Part shown: piece by piece, positions 1 through 7,883 of the stretch
Numbering within the stretch: position 1 is the stretch's first letter
How the letters are laid out: each line of letters opens with the position of its first letter
NCBI RefSeq assembly: GCF_008033115.1
Contig: NZ_CP041203.1
Span: 1,364,001 to 1,428,000 of the forward strand
DNA length: 64,000 nucleotides
Source: Cellulomonas sp. Y8
Lineage (GTDB): Bacteria > Actinomycetota > Actinomycetes > Actinomycetales > Cellulomonadaceae
Reading direction: 5' to 3'
Notes under the pieces: generated by a model
Database searches by the model: none
What the model saw: only the letters and a program-made list of their open reading frames with translations
Told to the model about the DNA's origin: nothing
Made by a program: the position numbers and the translations under genes

Positions 1-1003
1 CCCGTTGCGCCACCCGGTACGCGAGCACCGACACCCGGCGCCCCGCGGGACCGGGCAGGTTGGAGATCTGCCCGAGCACCGACCAGCGCACCTTGCGGTA
101 CAGCCACGGGTCCTGCGCACGCAGCTCGGCCCACAGCCGGTCCTTCTCCGCGAGGTGCCCGCGGGTCCCGGCGCGGATCAGCAGGATGGACGACACGGCG
201 CAGATGATCTCGACGTAGTGCAGCCGGTAGGCCCGCAGCCGCCGGTCGGCGACCCGCACCCGCGACAGGTGCTCGAGCATGAGCCGGTTGACCCGCAGCT
301 GCTGGTCGATGCGCCGGATCATCACCGCCTCCTGCACCGACTGGTCCGAGCGCCCGATGAAGTACCGGTACAGGTCGACGTCCAGGTAGTACAGCGTCGA
401 GACGTGCGCGAGAGGCACCAGGGCGTACAGGTTGTCGACGTAGAAGGTGTGCTCGGGCAGCACCAGGCCCGCCTCGCGCAGCACGGCGGTCCGGTAGGTC
501 AGCGCGTGCATCATCAGGTACTGCCGCTTGGCGAACCGCCGGGTCTGCCCCCAGTGCAGCACCCGCCCCGCGGGCAGCGCGCCCTGGTAGCGCACGACGG
601 TCTTGGTGCGCTTGCCGACCTTCTCGTACACGAAGTTCGACACCAGCAGGTCGACCGGCCGGCCGGCGTCGAGGAACCCGCGCAGGGTGGCCAGCACCGA
701 GGCGAGCGCCGGGCCGTCCACCCAGTCGTCCGCGTCCACGACCTTGAGGTACGCGCCGCGCGCCTCGGCCAGGCCGGCGTTGATCGCGGACCCGTGGCCG
801 CCGTTCGGCTTCGAGATCAGCCGCACGGTGCCGGGGTGCGCGGCCTCGTAGGTGCGGGCGAGCGCCGCGGTCCCGTCCGTCGAGCCGTCGTCGACGACCA
901 GCACCTCGACGCCGTCGGCCCCCACGAGGGAGTCGAGGGCGCGCGCCAGGTACGGCTCCGCGTTGTACGCGGGGACGACGACGGTCAGGACGGGGGTGCT
1001 CAC
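1..1003 (-). CDS. Glycosyltransferase family 2, partial (C-terminus runs off the window)
   Basis: GT-A fold sugar transferase, probably using a nucleotide sugar or a polyprenyl-sugar donor at the cytoplasmic face. The start is a GTG at 1003 whose last bases overlap the stop of the preceding gtrA-like gene (GTGA overlap), so the two are translationally coupled. The N-terminus shows the nucleotide-binding motif VDDGSTDGT and, further on, the metal-binding KVVDADDW, both typical of GT2. 334 residues are visible and the gene continues beyond base 1. Pairing with GtrA and a GH3 enzyme suggests glycosylation of a cell-surface polymer; the acceptor cannot be told from the sequence. Confidence 0.9.
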   Translation of the reverse strand, partial: MSTPVLTVVVPAYNAEPYLARALDSLVGADGVEVLVVDDGSTDGTAALARTYEAAHPGTVRLISKPNGGHGSAINAGLAEARGAYLKVVDADDWVDGPALASVLATLRGFLDAGRPVDLLVSNFVYEKVGKRTKTVVRYQGALPAGRVLHWGQTRRFAKRQYLMMHALTYRTAVLREAGLVLPEHTFYVDNLYALVPLAHVSTLYYLDVDLYRYFIGRSDQSVQEAVMIRRIDQQLRVNRLMLEHLSRVRVADRRLRAYRLHYVEIICAVSSILLIRAGTRGHLAEKDRLWAELRAQDPWLYRKVRWSVLGQISNLPGPAGRRVSVLAYRVAQR

Positions 1004-1638
1004 GCCGAGCGCACCTCCGTGGCGTCCGCGGCGGCGGCCGGGGCCGCGTCCTCGGGGACCTGCTTGAAGATGACCTTGAAGATCGGGAAGAACACCCAGA
1101 ACGAGATCGCCGCGTTGATGATCATCGTGACGAAGTCGGCCAGCGTCTCGCCGGTGCCGCCGAGGCCCCAGGTGTCGATGAACAGGTCGTAGATCGGCGC
1201 CTTGTACAGGCCCTGCAGCGCGGCCGCGGCGATCGTGATGATCACGTACGCGATGGCGTACCAGGTCGCGGCCTTGGCGACCGACGAGTTGGACTTGAAC
1301 GTGATGCTGCGCTGGGCGAAGAAGTTGATGACCTGGGCGATCAGCAGGGTGATCTGCACGGCCAGGAAGTATGCCAGGCCGCCACCGCCGCCCGGGAGCG
1401 CACCCTCGGCGTAGTCGAAGACGAAGTACTGCGAGCCGTCCGGGTTGGAGCCGATCGGCCAGACCTGGAACGAGGTGTCGACCAGCGACGTCATGCCGAA
1501 CAGCCACTTGATGAGCGGCATGAGCGCGAGCTGCAGCACGGTGATGCCGTTGCTCAGCACGAAGAACACGACGAACTGGGCGACGCCCGGCCGCTTGGTG
1601 GCGAACCGGCCCCAGGCGTCCTTGAGACGGGTGAACAT
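1000..1638 (-). CDS. GtrA-family membrane protein (copy 1)
   Basis: 212-residue integral membrane protein of the GtrA family, members of which are thought to flip or bind polyprenyl-phosphate-linked sugars for extracytoplasmic glycosylation. Four hydrophobic segments are evident: near residues 18-42, 85-110 (AYFLAVQITLLIAQVINFF), 125-145 and 165-190. The family signature QRSITFKS follows the second segment. It lies 25 bp after the GH3 gene ending at 1664 and overlaps the GT2 start by 4 bp, so GH3, gtrA and GT2 look like one transcript. A close paralogue (same length, most core residues shared) lies at 58594-59229 downstream of a LytTR-type operator. Confidence 0.9.
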   Translation of the reverse strand: MFTRLKDAWGRFATKRPGVAQFVVFFVLSNGITVLQLALMPLIKWLFGMTSLVDTSFQVWPIGSNPDGSQYFVFDYAEGALPGGGGGLAYFLAVQITLLIAQVINFFAQRSITFKSNSSVAKAATWYAIAYVIITIAAAALQGLYKAPIYDLFIDTWGLGGTGETLADFVTMIINAAISFWVFFPIFKVIFKQVPEDAAPAAAADATEVRSA

Positions 1639-1663
1639 ACGAGCGGGTCTCTCTTCCAGGAGG

Positions 1664-4066
1664 TCAGGCGTCGCCGCGCAGCTGGCGCGCGGTCTCGCGG
1701 TTGGCGCGGCGGTTGCGGAGGAACCCGCGGATCGTGGCGCCGGCGCCGGCGAAGAAGTGGCCGTTGACGATGCGGACGATCCCGTCCACCATCTCGGCGC
1801 TGACCATGCCGTTGGTCATCTTCCCGATGGCCCGGAACGGCATGTTGAGCAGGAACAGGATGTTCAGGTCCGGCTTGCCCTTGCGGTCGGCACGGTCGCG
1901 GAGCAGCGCGAGCACGCGGTACGCCAGGCGCGCGAGCGGGCTGCGCGCGGTCTGCATCCGGCCGAGCGCGTCGTTCACGCCGAGCGGCCCGGACCAGGCG
2001 GCCGCCGGGATCGGGCGGCCGAGCAGCGCCGCGAAGTCGGCGTCGGGCACGTGCCGGACGTCCCCGGTGCGGTACCGGACCGGGACCGCGTCCTCCGCCA
2101 CCGGCGGCACGGTGCCTGCCACCTCGACGGTGGCCTTCTCGGACAGGTCGGCGACGTTCGCGCCGGCGAGCACGGTCCAGGTGCCGCGCTCGACCTGCCA
2201 GGACCCGGTCCCGACGTCGAAGTGCCGGAACGCCGCGTCCCCCAGGGGGACGGTCACGGTGGTCGACTCCCCCGGGGCGAGCTCGACCCGGGCGAACCCG
2301 GCGAGCGTGCGGTCCGGCCGGTGCACGCCCGGCGTCTCGCGCCGCACGTAGACCTGGACCACGTCCGAGCCGGCGACGGCGCCCGTGTTGGTCACGGTCA
2401 CGGTGGCCGCGTCGGCCGTCGCGGTCAGACCGGAGTACGCGAACGAGGTGTACGACAGCCCGAACCCGAACGGGAACGTCACCGGCACCCCGGCGGTCGT
2501 GTAGTACCGGTAGCCGACGAACAGGCCCTCGCGGTACTCCGCGGTCCGCTGCTGCCCCGGGAACGTGTCCGCGGTCGGGGTGTCCGACAGCCGCACCGGC
2601 ACGGTCTCGGCGAGCCGCCCGGCCGGGTTCGCGGCGCCGGTCAGCACGTCGAGCAGCGCGCCCGCGCCGGCCTGGCCGGACAGGTAGCCGTGCACCAGCG
2701 CCTGCGCGGAGCCGAGCCACGGCATCTCGACGACGCCACCGGCGGCCAGCACCACGACGGTGCGCGGGTTCGCGGCGTGCACGGCCTCGAGCAGCTCGGT
2801 CTGCGCCGCGTGCAGCATGAGGGTCGACCGGTCCAGGCCCTCGGACTCGGCGATCTCGTCCAGGCCGAGGAACAGCAGGGCGACGTCGGCGCCCCGGGCC
2901 GCCTCGACGGCCTCGGCGCGCAGCGCGGCGTCGGGGGTGCCGTTGCGCCGGAACCCGGCCGCGAACGACGTCATCTCCAGCCCCGAGTCGCCGATCACGT
3001 CGAGGACCGAGTCCAGGCGGGTCGGGTTCACGGCCGAGGAGCCGGCGCCCTGGTAGCGCGGGGTGCGGGCGAAGTCGCCGATCACGGCGACCCGGGTCCC
3101 GGCGGCGAGCGGCAGGATCGCGTCCTCGTTCTTCAGCAGCACCGCAGCCCGCGCCGCCACCCGGCGGGCCAGCGCGTGGTGCGCGACCTCGTCGACCGGC
3201 GCGGCCGTCCCCGGCTCGCGGGCCTCGGCCACCAGGCGCAGCACCTCGGCGGCCCGCGCGTCCAGGTCGGCCTCGGCGAGCCGGCCGTCGCGCACCGCGG
3301 CGACGAGCTGCCGCGCGGAGTCCAGCCCGGCCGCCGGCATCTCGAGCGTGCCGCCCGCGGCGGCCGCGGCGACGACGTCGTTCGACCCGCCCCAGTCGGA
3401 GATCACCGCCCCGTCGAAGCGCCACTCGTCCCGCAGCACCGTCTGCAGCAGGAACGGATCCTCGTGGGCGTAGGTGCCGTTCACGAGGTTGTAGGACGAC
3501 ATGATCGTCCGCGGCTGCGCGGTCTCGACGACGATGCCGAACGCGGTCAGGTAGATCTCCCGCAGCGTCCGCTCGTCGACCACGGAGTCCGACGCCATCC
3601 GGCGCAGCTCCTGGGAGTTCGCCGCGTAGTGCTTGGGACAGGCCGCCACCCCGGCGGACTGGATGCCGCGCACGTACCCGGCGGCCATCCGCCCGGCCAG
3701 CAGCGGGTCCTCGGAGAAGTACTCGAAGTTCCGCCCGCCCAGCGGGGACCGCTTGATGTTCAGGCCCGGGCCGAGCAGCACGTCGACGTCCTGGGCGGCG
3801 GCCTCCGCACCCAGCGCCCGGCCGACCTCCTCGGCCAGCTCGGGGTCCCAGGTGTTCGCCACCGCCGCGGCCGTCGGGAAGCAGGTCGCCGGCTGCGACT
3901 CCGCGATGCCGAGGTGATCCGCGGCGCCGGTCTGCTTGCGCACGCCGTGCGGGCCGTCCGCCAGCCAGATCGAGCGCACCCCGTGCCGCGGCAGGTCGTG
4001 GGTCTCCCAGACCGTCTTGCCGGTCAGCAGGGCGGCCTTCTCCAGCAGGGTCAGGTTCTCGATCAT
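1664..4066 (-). CDS. Glycoside hydrolase family 3 beta-glycosidase (cytoplasmic type)
   Basis: 800-residue GH3 enzyme in the usual order: TIM-barrel domain (about 1-270), alpha/beta sandwich (about 290-560) and a fibronectin III-like domain (about 590-665). The catalytic nucleophile is Asp224 in VISDWGG; RSPLGGRNFEYFSEDP and PKHYAANSQE are standard substrate-site motifs, and AESEGLDRSTL matches the acid/base loop. No signal peptide, so probably intracellular, acting on imported beta-glucosides or xylosides. The ATG at 4066 follows GAGGA by 4 bases; in-frame codons upstream have no ribosome site. An extra C-terminal tail of about 130 residues includes NMPFRAIGKMTNG and a helical, weakly hydrophobic stretch of unknown role. 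Substrate is not predictable. Confidence 0.92.
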   Translation of the reverse strand: MIENLTLLEKAALLTGKTVWETHDLPRHGVRSIWLADGPHGVRKQTGAADHLGIAESQPATCFPTAAAVANTWDPELAEEVGRALGAEAAAQDVDVLLGPGLNIKRSPLGGRNFEYFSEDPLLAGRMAAGYVRGIQSAGVAACPKHYAANSQELRRMASDSVVDERTLREIYLTAFGIVVETAQPRTIMSSYNLVNGTYAHEDPFLLQTVLRDEWRFDGAVISDWGGSNDVVAAAAAGGTLEMPAAGLDSARQLVAAVRDGRLAEADLDARAAEVLRLVAEAREPGTAAPVDEVAHHALARRVAARAAVLLKNEDAILPLAAGTRVAVIGDFARTPRYQGAGSSAVNPTRLDSVLDVIGDSGLEMTSFAAGFRRNGTPDAALRAEAVEAARGADVALLFLGLDEIAESEGLDRSTLMLHAAQTELLEAVHAANPRTVVVLAAGGVVEMPWLGSAQALVHGYLSGQAGAGALLDVLTGAANPAGRLAETVPVRLSDTPTADTFPGQQRTAEYREGLFVGYRYYTTAGVPVTFPFGFGLSYTSFAYSGLTATADAATVTVTNTGAVAGSDVVQVYVRRETPGVHRPDRTLAGFARVELAPGESTTVTVPLGDAAFRHFDVGTGSWQVERGTWTVLAGANVADLSEKATVEVAGTVPPVAEDAVPVRYRTGDVRHVPDADFAALLGRPIPAAAWSGPLGVNDALGRMQTARSPLARLAYRVLALLRDRADRKGKPDLNILFLLNMPFRAIGKMTNGMVSAEMVDGIVRIVNGHFFAGAGATIRGFLRNRRANRETARQLRGDA

Positions 4067-4127
4067 GACGTCCTCGGCTGTCGTGCGCGGTGGCGGTGGT
4101 TCAGGGGCCGGGGCGAGGGCCCCGGCC

Positions 4128-4162
4128 GCCGGGCCGGCAGTGGTGGGCACTGCCGGCCCGGC
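4128..4162 (-). terminator. Intercistronic hairpin after the membrane GH3
   Basis: Perfect 15-bp stem (4128-4142 with 4148-4162) and a 5-base loop, 16 bases past the stop of the GH3 gene ending at 4179. There is no T-tract, as is usual in very GC-rich actinobacteria. It could terminate or protect the upstream message; the next gene begins at 4066 with no obvious promoter between, so partial read-through is likely. Confidence 0.7.
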
Positions 4163-4178
4163 GGGGCGGCTCAGCGGG

Positions 4179-7172
4179 TCAGTGCCCCGCGGAGACCGGC
4201 TCGGCGTCGCCCTGGGGCGCCGCCGGCTCGGTCGCCTTCCGGTGCCGGACGACGCGCCGGGTCACCATCAGGGCCCCGGCCACGACGAGCAGGCCGACCA
4301 GGATCGACGCGCCGATCTGGATGTAGACCCAGGTGGGCGGGGTGTAGGAGACCGTGGCCCCCGGCGCCAGCCCGTTCACCGCGTTGGAGTTCGCGACCGT
4401 GAACAGGATGTTGTGGGTCGCCTCGCGGATGTCCGTGACCGCCTTGGCCGAGGAGGTGTCCCCGAACGACTTCGACGGCTGGAAGGTGAGCGTCAGGTCG
4501 GTGCCGGCGCTGATGCTCTGGTTCGGGTTCATGTACGGGTAGAGGTTGAAGTCCGAGATGGCGAAGCCCTCGAAGCCCCACTCCCCGCGCAGGACGTCCG
4601 TCATGAGCGCCTCGGAGCCGCCGGCCCAGGTGGCGCCGATGCGGTTGAACGAGCTCATGATCGCGGTGGAGCCGACCGTGGTCGTCTCGATCGTGCCCTC
4701 GTCGTCGGCCAGGTACGGGACCTCCATCGAGATGTTCTTGACGGCCATCTCGAACGGCTTGAGGTAGATCTCGCGGATCGTCTGCTCGGTCGCCCAGGTG
4801 GCGATGCCGTTGTTGACCCGGTTGGTCTCCTGGTCGTTCAGCGCGAAGTGCTTGAGCGTGGTGTAGACGCCCTTCTCCGCCGCGCCGTTGGCGACCGAGG
4901 TCATCATCAGGCCGGACAGGAACGGGTCCTCCGAGTAGTACTCGAAGTTGCGGCCCGCGAACGGCGAGCGGTGCAGGTTGGCCGCCGGGGCGTACCAGCC
5001 GTTGATGTCCTTGAACATCGCCTCGTTGCCGAGCATCTCGCCCATCGCGCGGCCCAGGTCCACGTCCCACGTCTGCGCGATGAGGAACTCGGACGGGTAG
5101 GCCACGCCGTTGATCGACGAGTTGATGAAGGAGGAGAAGCCGGCCGGGCCGTCGGGCTCGGTGGTCTGCGGCTTGCCGATCGAGCCGATGGCGGCGGTCT
5201 GGTACGCGCCGTTGAGCAGCATGTCGGTCATGTCGCCGACGCTCAGCGAGTCGAGGAGCTCGTCCCACTGCGGGTCGTCCTTCGCCAGACCGCGCATGTC
5301 GATGAGCGACAGGTCGGTGCTCGCGCCGGTCGTGGGCATGTCGCCGTCGAAGGCGTCCGCCTCGCCCTCGGTGTCCCAGGCGGCGAAGCCCTCGGCGACG
5401 GCGTCGCTCGCGACCAGCTGGTCACCGGTCGGCGCGGTCGGGAAGGTGCCGGCGAAGTCCGCGCGGGACATCGCCAGGATCTTGCCGTCCTCGGGCTCGG
5501 TGCTGAACTGCGCCGAGACGTCGTCGAACTGGTTGGTGACCTCGGCGAGGTCGGTGGAGCGGTGGTTCTCGCCGGAGTACACGACGTCGGAGTCGACGGT
5601 GTAGGTGATCGGCTCGGTGCCGGCGGCGACGGTGTGCGAGTCGGTGCGGACCGAGATCGCGTAGTCCCCGGCCTCGAGCACGTAGGCGGCGGCGTCCGCG
5701 TAGTCGTAGGACGCCATGTCCTCGACCGGGAGCTCCAGGGTCACGGACTCGCTCGCGCCGGGCTCGATGACGCCGGTCTTGGCGAAGTCGCCGAGGACGA
5801 CCTCGGACTTCTCGATGCCGCCCGGGGTGTACGGGGCGGTGTAGTAGAGCTCGACGACGTCCTTGCCCGCGACGGTCCCGGTGTTGGTGACGTCGACGGT
5901 CACGGCGATGGTGCCGTCCACCTCGCCGGCCTGGGTGCCGGTGACGGTCCAGGCGAAGTCGGTGTACGACAGGCCGTAGCCGAACGGGTAGACGACGGCC
6001 TCGTCGTAGTCGAGGAAGCCCTCGGCCGCGGCGGTCTCGTAGTACCGGTAGCCGAAGTAGATGCCCTCGGCGTAGTTCACGAACGGCGCCTCGTCGGTGA
6101 CCGTCGCGTTCGACGTGGCGGTCTCGACCGCGGAGACGGGGTACGACACCGACAGGTTGTCGTAGAGGAACCCGCCGAAGTTCACGAAGGTCGGGTCGGC
6201 GGTGAAGTCCGCGGCCCACAGGTCCGAGGTGCGCCCGGACGGGTTGACGTCGCCCGACAGGATGCTGCCGACGGCGTTCAGGCCGGTGGCGCCCGGGGAG
6301 CCGGCGAGCAGGATCGCGTCGACCCCGGTGTCCGCCTGCAGGTCGCCCATCTCGATGGTGGTCGAGGAGTTCACGACGACCACGACCGTGTCGAAGCTCG
6401 CCTTGGCGAGCTCGATGAGGTCCTTCTCGTCCTTGTTGAGCTCGAGCTGGTGCTGGCCCGGCTCCGCGTTGTCGTCCCAGTCGGACATGTCGCGGGTCAG
6501 GTCGCCGCCCTCGCCGCCGGGGCGGCCGATGTAGACGACCGCGGCGTCGGAGTACTCGGCGAAGGACGAGGACTGCGCCTCGTAGCCGTCGACCGGCATC
6601 TCGCCGATGGAGTAGGTCGAGATGTCCGGGCGGTCCATCTCGATGAAGCCGCGCGGGTTCTCGGCGGCGTACGCCTCGATCGCGCCGTACACGGCGTCGT
6701 TCACGGTGAAGCCGGCGTTCTCCAGGCCCTGGCGCGCGTTCACGGCCGAGTTGGTGTCCACCGAGCCGGAGCCGGAGCCGCCGAACACGGGGTCCGCGGC
6801 CGCGCGGCCGAGCATGGTCACGCTGGACCCGGCCGCCAGGGGCAGCGCGGCGCCCTCGTTCTTCGCCAGGACGATGCCCGCGCCGGAGATCTCCTCGACG
6901 AGCTCCTTCGCGGCGGCGTCGACCTCGTCGATGCTGTCGAAGTCCGCGCTGTAGTACTCGGTGTCCCAGTCGGCCGACTCCTCGGCGTTCGTGAACTCGT
7001 ACGTGCCCGAGCCGAACTGGGAGGCGACCCAGCCGCCGGCGACGACGAGCGCGACGTTCGCGACCACCGCGATCACGGTGACCAGCGAGAGCACCGGCAC
7101 CCAGATCCACAGGTACTTCTTGTTCGACATCGGCCTCTTCGCGCGATCGGCGTTCTTCGCCCTGGCGTTCAC
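4179..7172 (-). CDS. Membrane-anchored, circularly permuted GH3 beta-glycosidase
   Basis: 997 residues with an unusual domain order. After an N-terminal membrane segment (about residues 20-46) comes the GH3 C-terminal sandwich domain (about 75-380), then a fibronectin III-like domain (VTNTGTVAGKDVVELYY), and only then the TIM-barrel domain (about 620-930) with RSPFAGRNFEYYSEDP, LKHFALNDQE and the nucleophile Asp in FAISDFNLYP. A second membrane segment (WVYIQIGASILVGLLVV) sits near the C-terminus, so the catalytic part should face outside and be held at both ends. Reversed GH3 domain order is known in some anaerobe beta-glucosidases. The GTG at 7172 is preferred because AGGAGG precedes it by 6 bases; an ATG at 7130 with weaker GAGG is the alternative. 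A LytTR box pair lies at 7243-7272. Confidence 0.9.
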   Translation of the reverse strand: MNARAKNADRAKRPMSNKKYLWIWVPVLSLVTVIAVVANVALVVAGGWVASQFGSGTYEFTNAEESADWDTEYYSADFDSIDEVDAAAKELVEEISGAGIVLAKNEGAALPLAAGSSVTMLGRAAADPVFGGSGSGSVDTNSAVNARQGLENAGFTVNDAVYGAIEAYAAENPRGFIEMDRPDISTYSIGEMPVDGYEAQSSSFAEYSDAAVVYIGRPGGEGGDLTRDMSDWDDNAEPGQHQLELNKDEKDLIELAKASFDTVVVVVNSSTTIEMGDLQADTGVDAILLAGSPGATGLNAVGSILSGDVNPSGRTSDLWAADFTADPTFVNFGGFLYDNLSVSYPVSAVETATSNATVTDEAPFVNYAEGIYFGYRYYETAAAEGFLDYDEAVVYPFGYGLSYTDFAWTVTGTQAGEVDGTIAVTVDVTNTGTVAGKDVVELYYTAPYTPGGIEKSEVVLGDFAKTGVIEPGASESVTLELPVEDMASYDYADAAAYVLEAGDYAISVRTDSHTVAAGTEPITYTVDSDVVYSGENHRSTDLAEVTNQFDDVSAQFSTEPEDGKILAMSRADFAGTFPTAPTGDQLVASDAVAEGFAAWDTEGEADAFDGDMPTTGASTDLSLIDMRGLAKDDPQWDELLDSLSVGDMTDMLLNGAYQTAAIGSIGKPQTTEPDGPAGFSSFINSSINGVAYPSEFLIAQTWDVDLGRAMGEMLGNEAMFKDINGWYAPAANLHRSPFAGRNFEYYSEDPFLSGLMMTSVANGAAEKGVYTTLKHFALNDQETNRVNNGIATWATEQTIREIYLKPFEMAVKNISMEVPYLADDEGTIETTTVGSTAIMSSFNRIGATWAGGSEALMTDVLRGEWGFEGFAISDFNLYPYMNPNQSISAGTDLTLTFQPSKSFGDTSSAKAVTDIREATHNILFTVANSNAVNGLAPGATVSYTPPTWVYIQIGASILVGLLVVAGALMVTRRVVRHRKATEPAAPQGDAEPVSAGH

Positions 7173-7203
7173 TGCATTCCTCCTCGAGTGCTGACCGGCG
7201 ATC

Positions 7204-7209
7204 AGGCTA
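7204..7209 (-). promoter_or_regulatory. Candidate -10 (TAGCCT) of the membrane GH3 promoter
   Basis: TAGCCT on the minus strand, 32 bases before the GTG start at 7172. No -35 match lies at the expected distance (CGGACG), which fits a promoter needing an activator. The LytTR box pair ends 33 bases upstream. Confidence 0.5.
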
Positions 7210-7242
7210 GGTGTGCCGATCGGGGCCGTCCGGCGCGGCAGC

Positions 7243-7272
7243 ACGATCAGTCGGTTTCGCGGCACGGACTGT
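7243..7272 (-). promoter_or_regulatory. LytTR-type operator C (upstream of the membrane GH3)
   Basis: On the minus strand the boxes read ACAGTCCGT, 12 bases, ACTGATCGT. They are close to the general LytTR box (W-M-M-G-T-T-N-R-K) and spaced 21 bp start to start, so both lie on one DNA face. A -10-like hexamer starts after a 33-bp gap. The same geometry occurs at 10473-10502 and 58476-58505. The likely ligand is the LytTR regulator at 13303-14016. Confidence 0.7.
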
Positions 7273-7286
7273 CACGCGCCGCGTGC

Positions 7287-7325
7287 CCCGCCCGGCCGGC
7301 CCCGCGACGGGGCCGGCCGGGCGGG
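7287..7325 (-). terminator. Hairpin after the small lipoprotein gene
   Basis: Perfect 17-bp GC stem (7287-7303 with 7309-7325) and loop gcgac, starting 11 bases after the lipoprotein stop. It separates that gene from the operator and promoter of the next GH3. Confidence 0.8.
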
Positions 7326-7336
7326 CGGTCGGACGG

Positions 7337-7762
7337 CTACTCCGTCACCTCGGTGATGGTGCCGTCCTGGTCGATCTGCCAGGTCTGGCCGGTCTCGGCC
7401 GAGTCCCCGTCGATCGTGTACTTGCCGTCGTCGATGTTGACGGTCCCCTGGATGCGGGACGCCGCCTCCGAGAAGGTGTAGGGCACCACGAGCAGGCCGT
7501 ACTTGACGGTCGGCGCCGAGACGTCGCTCGCGAGCATGATCTGGGCCCAGGAGTCGTCCTCGGCCAGCGCGTCGGCGACGGCGGTGCGGGCGTTCTCCAG
7601 GTCCTCCGCGATGTCCGACTCGGACGCCGCCTGCTCGCCCGAGGACGAGTCGTTGCTGCTGCTGCTGCCGCCGTCGTCGCTGCCGCAGGCGGTGAGGCCG
7701 AAGACGCCGGTGAGGGCGACCACGACGCCGAGGGCGGAGGTCAGGGCCTTGTTGCGCTTCAC
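7337..7762 (-). CDS. Small secreted lipoprotein of unknown function
   Basis: 141 residues. A type II signal peptide ends in the lipobox LTAC (Cys26), followed by a Ser/Asn/Gly-rich flexible linker and an acidic domain of about 95 residues. The GTG at 7762 has AAGGAG 7 bases upstream. The acidic domain (SDIAEDLENARTAVADAL, then beta-like stretches such as GKYTIDGDSAETG) gives no family I recognise. It lies between two GH3 genes, each followed by a strong hairpin, so it is probably part of the same surface glycan unit, perhaps an accessory or binding partner. That role is inference from position only. Confidence 0.85.
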   Translation of the reverse strand: MKRNKALTSALGVVVALTGVFGLTACGSDDGGSSSSNDSSSGEQAASESDIAEDLENARTAVADALAEDDSWAQIMLASDVSAPTVKYGLLVVPYTFSEAASRIQGTVNIDDGKYTIDGDSAETGQTWQIDQDGTITEVTE

Positions 7763-7828
7763 TTCTGTGCTCCTTGGTGGGTGCTGGCCGCGGGCCCACC
7801 CCGCGACCGGGTCCGCCTGACGGCGGGG

Positions 7829-7875
7829 CCGCCTGCGCGGGCGGCCGGCGTGCTGCCGGCCGCCCGCGCAGGCGG
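7829..7875 (-). terminator. Hairpin after the lipoprotein-type GH3
   Basis: A 21-bp perfect stem (7829-7849 with 7855-7875) with the 5-base loop gtgct, immediately after the GH3 stop at 7884. It is the longest hairpin in the window and a strong terminator or RNA-stabilising candidate. Confidence 0.8.
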
Positions 7876-7883
7876 TGGGTGCG

